Shown one piece after another: positions 11,379-22,581 of a DNA stretch of 64,000 nucleotides. The stretch comes from Crotophaga sulcirostris (lineage: Eukaryota > Chordata > Aves > Cuculiformes > Crotophagidae). The stretch covers positions 1,923,079 to 1,987,078 of the forward strand of contig VYZB01000119.1 in NCBI GenBank assembly GCA_013397455.1, in the 5' to 3' direction. Within the stretch, counting starts at the first letter, position 1; each line of letters starts with the position of its first letter. Made by a program: the position numbers and the translations under genes. The notes below the pieces were generated by a model. The model searched no databases. It was not told the origin of the DNA and was given only the letters and a program-made list of their open reading frames with translations.

Positions 11379-13968
11379 ATGAATAAACTTGAATACATGT
11401 GAAATGATATTGCTGTTTATCTAGGGGGTCCCTTTCGAGGGTCCTTGCTGTGGTCGAACAGGCCAACCCCATCATGGGAAATGATTACCCTTGCAAGACA
11501 GAACAGAAAGAGGACAATCCAGGGGCTTTCAGAGGGACTGTTTTCCTGTGCCAGCCACAGGATTCTTGCCTGATATCTCACAGTTGGCTGTATTTTCAGA
11601 TCTGTTGACTGTAATTTTTCTGTGATTATGATTTCAGTCTTTGTTCTCTAAATAGAAAATAGAGGTAGACCATGCAGTGAATAGATCAAAGCTGCTTTAA
11701 TAGTACACTTCTTGTCAAATATATGTACCCACAACAGACCCATATTCAAACTGAATGCTGTTAAGCTTTTATTGGTACTCAGTGAGAGCATGTAAATACA
11801 TAAGATATTGAAGTAAAATTACATCCTGAAGTTCTTGCCCTTGGAATTATGCAGGCATTGATTTTCAGTATATATTGCAGTTCCTTCATGCAGAACCATA
11901 ATCTGTTTACTTACTATCTGGTAGAAGGACTTGTGAAATTACCTGCTTCTGGGAACGTGAACCCATGTCAGAAATGAGCCAAAATCAAACAGAAGAGAAA
12001 ACACAGATCTCTGAGTGCCTGAAGCTGTACTGCCCTAGCTTGTGATTTGGCAAAAGAAGCAGGGTCATCCCAGTTGAGCACTTCAATTTCTACAGGGGTT
12101 CAAGTATGTCCTGGGTTGCAAAAGGAGGTGGTTCTTCAGATGCCTCTTTTTCCTTAGGTGATAGCATTGAGACTAAATGATAGATTCTTCGTGTCACTCT
12201 GCCTGGAGAGTTTTTCTGTAGGTGAAGTGAACAACTGCCAGGGTGAATATCACAGCTGTGTTTCGGGGGGAAAAGTCCTCGTGGAAGGAATGAGGCAGAG
12301 GAAGATGAAACTCATCTTTCCAACTTAGGGTGTATCTGCTGGGTCACTGAAATATGAGGTGAAGTTAAAGCAACACGAACTTAGAAATTGTTTTTATGAT
12401 GTGCAAAGTGTGATGATAAATGTACTGTGAGGGAGAAACCCGTGGTGGATGGGAGCTCCTCTGGGCTTTGTGCCAACCAAAAGTCATACGGCTGCAGCAG
12501 GTACCATGCTGAAGCTGCATTAACAATTTCTGGCAAGAACTGAACAAATGGTTTTTTGGCAAGAATCTACAGAACTTGGATTCAGCGAGGCATGAATGTG
12601 ATTGTATATGTTTTGGCCCTCTTAGACTTAATGCTGTGTGAAATGGACATCCCCTGGATATTTTCCTAGGCTTTGGTGTATCAGTTTGGGATGGGCTTTC
12701 CTCTGGAATAGTTTTCCTACCACTGTGCAAGGCAGCACAGGATGGTGGAACAGCCATATGGCAAGAGGTTTTGCCTGCTTTTGGCTTATTAAACTGGCAA
12801 GGTAGGTCTTACAGGAGCAGATACTTTATCCTTTGTGTATAGTGAAATTACTTCTCTGTGCAATTAAGTACAATGGTCTCTATTTTTTCTTTGTTTTTCT
12901 TTACGTTGGCAGTTGCATGTCATGCGTGTCTCTGTGCCTTTCTCATCCCCTCTATTGCAGTACAGCTGTGTTTCAATGGTGGCAGTAGTGACCTGCTAGT
13001 TGATTACTTCAAGGGTGTGTTCCCTGCTTTGACCTGTCCATCCTGGCAGTATTTCTTCTTTATGCAGATGACTTCAGTATCAGGCCCAAGACTTTCAAGA
13101 AGCCTTTAGATTCTCTGAATGAATCTGCTGTGAAGTGTAATTATCTTGAATTTATAGTAAACGTCAATCCCCTTGAAGTAAACGCATGCAAGACTTACTT
13201 TTAGCTTTTGATGGAGAAAAGACCATGATGTTCAGTCGTGGATGTAAAGCTCATCAGTGTTTTAGGCTAGTGTTGTGGTTTGTGGTGGTATAGATAAATG
13301 CCAAATGTGAAGCTCTGCCCAGTGCAAAGCGGCAGCAATGTGAAACTGTCTGTACTTTATAAGTCACTTAGTATAATGAGAGCTTTTCCAGCAGCAGGCT
13401 GAGATAAGGCTAGCTGTAGTCTTTGGATGTTTCCCTAATGCACTGCAGCATGTGTGGAAAACTCAAATGCTTTAGATGTGTGAAATTTTAGTGGAATATA
13501 TGAAATGTTAGTAGAGTATCTGTAGTGAGTTTTTCCCATTGATATTAAGGGAGAGTGACTAGGGCAGAATATGTACTAAAATGCCTTATATTACCTCGTC
13601 AGTGAAGGTTGCAAACACAGATTTCTCATTGAAATCTTATATAATGGCATGCCTCAAGGACACATGCAGATGTGTTCCCTAAGTACTTACCTGTGAAGAT
13701 TTTTCAGTTTGATGCATTAGCTGCCTTGCATTTGTTCAAGGACAATTCATGTGTTGGAAGAGAGAAATTTGAACAGCCCCAGGCAGTGCTTTTATTATAA
13801 TTCAAAATTAGAAGGACCACATTTTTCATATTTAGGGGGAAAAGCAGGAGCAGCTGACTGACTTCTTGTTATTAAAGAATAACTGAATATTTCTGGTAGG
13901 TATGTGAATATGAACACAAATTACGCTTTGGGATTGTTATAATCAGATAGTGAATCTTTCTTGTTAAT

Positions 13969-14004
13969 GCTTACTTGCTTACTTAGAATTGTTTGCTTAC
14001 TTGC
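13969..14004 (+). repeat. Imperfect cttacttg repeat
   Basis: Copies of cttacttg/cttacttag occur at the two ends of this 36-base stretch, separated by 'aattgttt'. It is a degenerate microsatellite-like sequence with no visible function. Confidence 0.5.
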
Positions 14005-14430
14005 AGTGCAGTTGCTGCATTCTAGGACAAGAAGAATTAACATTGCATATCATTGTTTCCACCCTGTGTTTTTGTAGCCAATTACCACTTACAGATTCAT
14101 AAATTCTGATGGATTTTAGTAGAATACAAGTGGAATGGATAGATAATCTTCTTATTTTTGTTACTGTTGTTAACGCTGCAGCCCATGAAGACAAACACAA
14201 AGCAATGGAGAAATCAATGTAACAATAACTCCTACTAAAACTGGGCAGCAAAATTGTTGGACAATAGGGAAGGAGAGGGAAAAACATTAGTACATGTACT
14301 GAATGATTCCCTAAGGAACGACATGCTCTGTGAGGTCTTTCCTACCTTTCTCCTTGGGAGGTGAATCTCCCAAGTTGAAAGTGAAGGTTTTGAATTTCAG
14401 GATTAAACTGATACTGTTTGGTTTAAATAG

Positions 14431-14455
14431 TAAAAAAAAAAATAAATAAAAAAAA
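14431..14455 (+). repeat. A-rich low-complexity tract
   Basis: Two A runs (about 11 and 8 bases) are separated by 'taaataa'. No retrocopy-like sequence was recognised upstream, so I do not call it a retroposon tail. Confidence 0.8.
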
Positions 14456-17051
14456 TCAACTAATGACTGAGCAGAACACACTTCATAACTGTTTTCTCAT
14501 AGAACTTCCTGGAATTCTGTCTGTGGTGGATCCAAGAGCAGGTTAAATATTCTTGACCAGCTTGCCCACATATAGAGTAATGGAGCTGCAATGTGCTAGA
14601 AGAGAGCTGAGCTCCTGCTGCTGATAATGCTGGATCTACAAGGTGAGGCATGGTGTGCACAGATGCAGAATTGTTTTCCTGGTCCATGCCATATAGTAAA
14701 GCTGTCAGAAGCAGATTCTTCTGCTAGTTTAGAGTTCAACAGTAACTTTTGCACTAGCAAAACATGACACACTTGCCACTTACTTCTTGTTGCTCAGGAT
14801 GTGGGTCTGTCTCCTCTATGGGTTTTCACCAAGACCTTTCTTGACCAAAGGTTGATCCTTCACCAGCCACTTCAAAACTGCACTGTGTGGCTTGAGTAGG
14901 ACAAAGCACGTTTTGCAGATAGACAATTTAGAGAGGAAAATATTGCTGGCTAGAACAGGGCGTTTCACTTGCTAACACAGTATCCACTAGGTAATTGTAC
15001 TCTGTCTGCTCTGGTTTTGAGAAGTCCCATGTGGGGATCTCATCCCATGAGAGGATTTGACTTGATGCTTTTCCCATAGGAGCAGTCCTGCTATGAGAAT
15101 AAGCCATCCATAAACAGTTACATGGGAGTGTCCATTAAGGATGCTCCTATCGTAGCAGAAGCAGCACATACATTCCCTGCTGCCTCAGGGTCAGCTTCAT
15201 AATTGTGAGATTTGGTTTTATCCAGGCTATTGTAAAGTAGAATTAGATTTTTGGTCTTTACATTCTTGTGCGTGACTGTTTAATCTTTTTGAATGTCACC
15301 ACTAAGATAAGGACATCACTAAATTCTATCAATAAGAGCAACTGATGACTTATCCTCTTAATTCACTGCACACCATAAGCCAAAATATATACTAGAAATT
15401 CTTATTTAACCATGTGTATCAAGCTTTGTAAATGGATAATACAGCTGAGAAGGAAATGTTGCCATCATACCGGCTGCTGGGGCAAGTTGTGTAGTGCAGT
15501 GTGCTTCGTGCACACAGGAGGAGTGAGTGAGGTTGAAAAGTATGTATGTGTGTACAGGTCAAGTTGAAGCAGTGAAGCTGTAATCTGCTGGATGCTTCGT
15601 GGCAGTTAATTTTCACTCCTACTTTCTGGTTATTGATACTGAGACTTTGATCAGATGTATTTTTCTTGTTGTGTTTAACCACTTATTTAGCATGTATTCA
15701 ACTGTATTTAAAGAACATATATAACGAATGGGCCTCATCTTGTGTGTTAGCAGGGATAGGGATTGCAAATTCCTAAGGTGACACACCTTTGTGAAAGAGG
15801 GACATGTATCTGATGGATTTAGGTATAAAATATCCTTTTTCAAGAAGGACGTGTACAAAAGAGGGCAAGATCATCTTAAGAGGAGCTTGTGGCCACGTTC
15901 ATTCATGGGTTGCTGCTGTAACCAGTCCATAAGACTGTATGGTTTTGGTAGTGATGCACAGGTTTAACTGACTGCTGACTGTGAAGCTGATAGTGCAACT
16001 AGACTGGCATCAGGATATTCCCAGTGAAAGCTGGCACAGCTGCTGACTGGAGCAAGAGTTGAAATCTGCTGGTTTTATATTTGTACTTAAGGTGTGTGCT
16101 TTTTGTCAGTGCTGTTTTGTTTGCATGGTGACTAGGATGTCCAGGCCTGGCATGGACGTGCTTCATCTGTGAGCACTGGCAAGCTTTTGTGCATGAAAGG
16201 GAGAGAAGACCCAGCTCTGTGTGTGAGAGTCACCCTGCACATGGGGCCATCAGTGTGCACCCAGCTGTGGTGCAGTCCTTGCCCTGGCTCCTGGCTGGAG
16301 CAGCCAAGCAGTATCAAGTATGCAAAGGGGTAGCAAGGGGCCCTGCTATGGTATTCTGCAGTAGTTCAGCAAGGGGCGTAGCTCAAGCAGGGGACCTAAG
16401 AAAGGGGTAGGACTGTCATTTGGGTAAAAGGGAGATGGTGGCAGCTCATTTCTTTGCCTGGGGCCTGAGGGTGGGAAGTGATGGGAGGGGCAATAGTCTG
16501 CCAAAGACTCTGCCTGAGAGGCTCTGGTGGGGATCATGCTGTTAAGAGCAAGGGGCAGGCTACAACTGGTGCACTTGGGAGGCTTTCCTAGTTTTCCTCA
16601 GACAAGCAGTATCAGAAGGGAAACGGAATCAAGATGCTTTCTGAGGGGAAACTTTTAACCTGGCACAAACCTAGGGTGGGGAGAGCTATTGTGTGGGCAC
16701 TACGATCTCCTGTGTCTTTGGGTTATTGGAAGGATTAACATAGCTTCCCTTTTAGCTTGTTGGGGAGAAACAATCCCCTTAGCTGATTTCCACCTTCCAT
16801 CCCCTCCTTCCTTAACTAGATCATTTGTCTGTGTATTGCTTATCATTCCACTAGTTTTCACTGATTAGAGGAATAAAAATGCTTGGTCCAGCCTGGGCCC
16901 ATGGTGTATATATGCAGTCTTGCTGCAGCACACTCACCATCCTACAGCTTCCTTGCAGTGTTGTTAGCAAAAGTATTCCCTAGGTGTATCATTCCCTTGC
17001 ATAAACAGCTGTTCCTTGCTTTGGTTTACTCATCAGTAGGCTTTCTTCTTG

Positions 17052-17069
17052 TTTTTTTTTTTTTTTTTC
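17052..17069 (+). repeat. Long T homopolymer
   Basis: An uninterrupted T run of about 17-18 bases followed by 'cttttcttttca' pyrimidines, the longest single-base run in the window. It would be a length-variable site. It could serve as a polypyrimidine tract, but no credible exon follows it. Confidence 0.85.
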
Positions 17070-19536
17070 TTTTCTTTTCATATTGCTAAAATCATATCCT
17101 CCTTGTCTCTGTAGAGCTGTGTCCCACTCAGGTGGGAGATGACAATCCCTGTTACCTTGCTGATATTTCGTGTAAATAGATTCTGAAAAGGTGAGGCAGG
17201 TTCAGCAGCTGGAGATAAGGACAGCGAAGGGAACTCAGCCAGGATGAAATGATGATGTTGCATGACTGAGAATTTCTTGCTGAAGCTGTTATTGACTGTG
17301 AAACTGTGAGAGTAGACAAGTACTGCATGGTGTCGCTTATAGAGGCGATTTCCTAGAGATCTTGGGACAGATCTGACTGCTTTTCACTACCTGTTTAGGT
17401 AAAGAACATTTGAAAGTGGAAAAAGAGAATAATCACGGTGATAGAATATTTTTCCCTGAATACTGTTGATGAACTGTTATATTCCTTTCACCCGAAGGAG
17501 AAACAAGTAATTGGTTTGGGCAGATTTACAGCTTAAGTGCTATTTTCTGATGCTTGCTTTGTGTAATCTTGAAATACAATTTAGGTTTATATTAATATGT
17601 GACCATTCAGTCTTGATTAGTTTGTTGTATTGAAATATAGCAGCTATGAACAGATTGGAAGGATAAAATAGAGGGTGCACCTGGTCATTGCAGGAGTGTA
17701 GTAATATAAGTGAACATGCATTTCAGATCCATTGCAGAAAATAAATGCTTCCACACAGGTCTTATTTTCCATTTAGCACAGCAGTCTGTCTCCGACCGTG
17801 CCTGAAAGAGGATGCCTAGAGAAAGGATACATGTAAAAAAAGAAATGTACTCCAGTATTCTGCAATCAACAGTTTAGGATTTTTGACCCTCTGGGAATAC
17901 AGAGATTCTTCAACGTTTCTTAAGAAACCTGACAGATTAAATCATACTTTGATTCCCTCTAAAATGATTGTACTAGGGACTGAGCCATCTAATTAGAAAC
18001 ATGGGCTCCAAGAAGGGATATTAGAAGTTGCAGCTTTCTTGGTCAAAGCTGGGGGAAGCAGACCAGTGTTTTAGCAGGTGGATATGACAGATAAACAATA
18101 GCTAAAGTCTTTGAGAAACGAAAAACTTAGTAACGTCCATTAAGGACCTGGGTGAATCAAAGATGTAATAAATAATGTGTCATTTGCCTGTTCAGATTCA
18201 ACACAGATCTGCAAAAATAACTATTACAAAGCTAAAAATGCTACTAGACTTGGTATCATATATAGCTGTGCTGAATATTCATTTGTTTTGTGTGTGAAAG
18301 AATTTTCTGCTTTGTTAGAATGATGGATTATCCTTAATACAGAAGAGAATTGTGTTGGCCAGGGTCTCCTCTCATTAGCTCAGTGAGGAAATTCCCATTG
18401 ATTTCAGTGGAAGCACACTTATGCCAGTGCTGGAGGACCTTTGAAAGCTGACTTTGGTCCATGGCCACTTGCAGGGCAAAGGTAGGCTTTTGTGCCAAGG
18501 CAGCAGCATGTTTGTTTGTGAATGAGGCACGAATGCAAAAATACAAACCCTCAATTCTTGTTAATGTCACTTCTCACCCATGACACTGGAACTGGGCACA
18601 CTTCTATCCTCCATAAGTGTTCCTGCAAGCACATGGAATTGCACCGCCTGTGATGTTTAGTTGCTCCTTGTAGTGTGCAAAGTATTAGTGACAGTAAGTT
18701 CTGTTTTTCTAATTCATTAAAGAAACTCTACAATTAATGAAATACAGACTTCTGGACATAAAATAATGCTGTCCAGAATCTCTGTTGTTCTGTCTTGGAA
18801 ATAACACGGTCTAAAAAGAGCAAAGGAACTGAAATGCTTGGGAATTTGGTATTGACAGCAGTGTGGTCTTTATCAGTCTTTTGCTCTATGTAGCTACTTT
18901 GTAGTAAATCTGTACAGCTAGAACACCCAAGATCTGTAGCAGAAACTCCCCAGAACCCATGTTGAGATATGTAGTTCTTGGTTTAAAGTCTTGATTTAGC
19001 TGTTTAATTGGTTAGGAATGAACTGTGAACTTCAGAACATCTTAATCCAGAGTTACCACTATCTAGAAGTGTTGATTAGAGTCTCTTTTCCTGTTAGAAC
19101 TATCAAGTTAGAGTAATTGGATATTTTGCTTCATACTTTTTATATTAGGGGGATGTGGTTAGACACTCCTCTGACTGCAAGCTTGGATGCTTACAGTTGA
19201 GACTGGAACTGTCTAATTGACTTTTGGTACAAATCCCAAGTCTTCCTGACACTCACTAACTGAGGTTCCACTTTATAAGTGTCTTTGGATGATGGAAGTT
19301 ATGTTTGAGGTCTCATTCCTGAGACTAAGGCTGTACAATTTCTTCCCTAATTTAAATTTTCTCCAGTTCACCTCAGTCTGAGTTGTTCATGGCTGAGACT
19401 TTGCTCTGTCAAATTGTCTTGTATAAGCAATTGTCTGGAAAAAAACCCGGTATAGAGGAGGACAGAAAATGTAGTCAGATCTTTTCTGCTCCTCTTCCCA
19501 CTCTATGTTCAAGAAAGGGATATGTGACCCAGCATT

Positions 19537-19614
19537 ATGAGTTGGTGTTAGTGTTGGGTTATAGGTTGGACTTGATGATCTGAGAGGTCCTTTCCAACCT
19601 TGTGATACTGTGAT
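19537..19614 (+). mobile_element. CR1 LINE, very short 3' end (sublineage B)
   Basis: Only the last ~78 bases of a CR1 copy are present, starting in the 3' untranslated region at 'gttggtgttagtgttgggtt' and running through 'ggttggacttgatgatctga', 'gaggtcctttccaacc' and the tail 'ttgtgatactgtgat'. No ORF2 sequence remains. Extreme 5' truncation is common for CR1. It keeps the full 'gatgatct' and the 'gtgatactg' tail, placing it with the copy at 45.7 kb rather than with those at 11.1 and 50.5 kb. Confidence 0.9.
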
Positions 19615-21859
19615 TATCAAAAATTATCCAGAAGAATGTGAATTCTTTTCAGTGTAGCCCATTCTACTTCCAGCCAAGGAACATTTTGGGGGGTGGTAGC
19701 GGTGCGTCAGATGAAGCCAAATGTGATGGGTATTCTTGAAGTGACAGCCTTCTTATCTAGCTGGTAGATTGGTTATTTACAAGCTCTTAGAAGCCTGTCA
19801 GTGCTGATTCTTGGTTTTGTTCCCAAGAACTTGGTGCATCTGGAATTTAAGTGGGCATGTGATCCTGATAGAACTACTGAATTCTCTCAACTCGGAGCTA
19901 TGTTGAATAAAGAACTGTATTTCCTTCACCAATGGTAAAAGAATTGGTTTCCTGTTGGAGATAAGATCTCTTTGCAGAGCTCAGTTAGGGTTTTCCAGTA
20001 TGTCAGGTATTTGTGCAGCAGTACATAAGACAGAGGTACCTCTATAAGTTGCTTAAGTTATTCTGCAAGTTGCTTTTTGAGGAGGGAAGTATTTGGTGGA
20101 ATATAGGACATTCTGAGTTGGTAAAGAACCAAAACCTCATATCTCTCTTTCCCAGCCTTTGGCGTTCCAGGTACCTGATCGTGGGCTGAATAGATGAATC
20201 CCAGAGCTTATGACTCAACGCCATTATTTAAGCCCATAGAATCACTTTCCAAAAATACATTGAAAAATAAAGCTGTTCAGTTGGTCTTTTCTAGCAGTAG
20301 AAAACAAGGCTTCCTGTGATTAAGCTTTTGTTATTGTATAGTGATTTAGTAAGCATTTTAAGGATCTGTTTATTCAGGGCTAGAGTTAGACATTTCTGTC
20401 CTGAGCAGCATCTTGTTTTGTTGAATCCAGGCACTGCTGACAGCAGGGGGGTACTTAAAGGCTGCATGACTAATTCAGTGGTTTTATGTCAACAATAAAT
20501 ATTTTTGCTTCAGTGTTCATAGTAAAGGTCCTATACATGTATAGTGCTAATTCTAGTAATAATTTTTATTAATTAGCTGGTCAGTGGTGATATGTCTTTC
20601 CCAATTTACCTGAGCTGGAGCCTTTTACAAGCTACTCTTACTGTCATCCATGAAACTCTTCAGTCTGGGGCTGATGGTTTGTCTGCCAGTTGCTGTGTTT
20701 CAGTGAATCGCTCCACTGAAGAGATTGCTCCACACCTCTGCTTCTTAGCAAATTGCCTTCTGAGCCCTGGCACTGAAATGCAATTGGTTATGCTTCATTA
20801 TCTCATTCAATAGAAATTCAGTCTCCTGAAGACTGCAATTAAGTTTCCTCTTTGTCTGGAAGACACAAAATTTAACTGCAATCTTGTAGGTCTTCTCTGA
20901 AGCAGGGAAAGGAGGAGAAGGCAGAAGAAAACCTGAACCACTTTGACAGACTTTTTTATTTGGTAATTTCACTTTCCTCTGTGAAACTTAGATTTGGAAG
21001 CTGAGATAGCTGTGGATGAGACAGCCTGCCTGACCGCGAGGGAGGCAAACTGGGCTGGTGGTAACAGCCCAGCCTGCCAGCCACAAGGCTTTAGTCACTT
21101 TTAGGCCACCTGATTGCCTTAAAGGTCCTGATGTTTTGGCCCACATAACTCCTGCTGGGCATAGCACCACCTGCAAACTCCATATTCATCAAGCAAATCC
21201 CTTGTATTTATCATGCTATAACTTTTTTAGAGGTGTCATTTTTTTTCTGTTCAGTAAGGATAAAGGTCTGGTTATAAGCTACAAAAGTAGTACAGACAGT
21301 CATAACTGCAGGTATTTATTTAGTATGGCCTAAATTGAGGGTTTATGGTTTATTGACAGTAAAAAGAATCCCTGCTTTACTGTCCAGAATCCTTTTCCTG
21401 TCTTAAAATGAGCTTACATACACCAGAGAGGCTTTAAGCCTTGATTTCTGATGCTTGAATCCCTGGTGAGACAAGGGCTTCAGTTAGTAGTGGAAGGAAT
21501 GACTCCACTGTAGGAATATTTGGTCAATCCTTTTTTTTTAAATTTTTTGTAGATTGTGGAAGACAGAGCAGAACAACCCTTACGTTCTGTGCAAAACCAG
21601 TGCTGCTATTCTGCAAAAGTCCCAAAATGTGAATCTGTAATTTTTAGCTGCTCCGTGTCCCAACCACTGTCCCTCCTGGTTCATCTCTTTTCAGGTCTAC
21701 CTTGTTCTGCCTGCTCTCCCCAGGCATGCTGTGTTATTCCATGCCACTGTTGTAAGCTCAGTGGATTTTTCAAAGTGATGGCTTTATTTTTTTTTTTTTT
21801 CTCTGCTCTTCATAGTCCTGCCAGTTTGCCCTGCAGCAAAATGCATTTCAGGTATGAAC
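19615..21859. other. Gene-free AT-rich DNA
   Basis: No gene, RNA or transposon is recognised. T runs occur at about 21531-21539 and 21787-21800. Short open frames are scattered over both strands without domains. Confidence 0.55.
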
Positions 21860-21945
21860 TCTCACTAGTCCCTCTAGGAATAAGTCACTGCTTCATTTCT
21901 CATCTGTAAAAGGGGAGCAATAGCTTCCTCTGCCTCATGAGATAT
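21860..21945 (+). mobile_element. MIR-type SINE relic
   Basis: The string 'aataagtcactgcttcattt' followed by 'ctcatctgtaaaaggggagc' and 'aatagcttcctctgcctcatga' matches the central MIR block 'caagtcacttaacctct..cctcatctgtaaaatggggataata' in sense orientation, with many substitutions. The tRNA-related promoter part and the 3' end are not recognisable. It is an old, inactive amniote SINE fragment. A chance match over the short 'catctgtaaaa' core cannot be fully excluded. Confidence 0.6.
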
Positions 21946-22513
21946 AGGAATAGAAAATTCATTTGTAGGTATGGGATGCTGGGACTTCATAGACACAAGG
22001 GTCTCCAGGTTTTTAGGAGAGCTCTAGATGTTTATCTCCAGGGTATTTCTTTTCTCTACAGCTTTTTTCCTGTAGTATAATCCTATAAAATTCATCTATT
22101 GGTTTACTATTTTGGCGGAGAAAAACACTGTTGTTCAGAGAAGAAAACAGTATGAAGAACAGTCCCCCTAATCAAACACCGTGACTATTAGTTTTTGTTG
22201 ATGAAGATGAATAGTAACGTGTATTTCCCAGTTGTAATAAGAATAAACACTTATTCCTAGGATGTTTTTTTAAGTTCAGACAATTCTACCAAGTTGTAAT
22301 ATAATGTGGTGGCCTCACTTCCCTTAAGTAACCCCCTTAAATCCCAACAAACAACAAACATACTGGTGTTTCTACCTGTTTTGTGGGGCTGAGGAGTGAA
22401 GGTGAAGCTCCAGAAAGCTTATGGTATGCTTCCCTCAATATTCCCAACACCTTCATGTGGGCTCAGCTGTAATACTCCACTGCCCACAGATGCCACTTTC
22501 CTTTGCTCTCTGA
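21946..22513. other. Gene-free spacer
   Basis: Nothing recognisable lies between the MIR relic and the old CR1 stub; it is ordinary AT-rich sequence. Confidence 0.5.
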
Positions 22514-22581
22514 GGACCAGGGAGTTGGACTTGATCCTTATGGGACCCTTCCAACTTGAGATATTCAGATATTCTATGATT
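22514..22581 (+). mobile_element. Old CR1 LINE 3' stub
   Basis: The sequence 'gggagttggacttgatcctt' followed by 'atgggacccttccaacttga' and the tail 'gatattctatgattt' is a CR1 3' terminus of a different subfamily from the young copies. It carries the classical 'attctatga' terminal unit of avian CR1. About 68 bases remain, with no coding part. The 'gat' of 'gatgatcc' is lost here too, but in an unrelated subfamily background. Confidence 0.85.

Larger units (their letters stand above)
11379..19536. other. Gene-free DNA between two CR1 copies
   Basis: About 8 kb without a recognisable exon or transposon. Contents seen: an imperfect run of cttacttg units at about 13969-14004, an A-rich block with a 'taaataaa' interruption at 14431-14455, a G-rich patch at about 16140-16560, and a T run of about 19 bases at 17052-17069. 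Open frames (up to 130 codons at 12365-12757, minus strand) look like chance translations. Confidence 0.55.

Noticed and set aside
13267..13330. 'tgttgtggtttgtggtggta', resembling an LTR start
   Set aside because: No matching 'ca' end, polyadenylation signal, primer-binding site or second LTR was found nearby.
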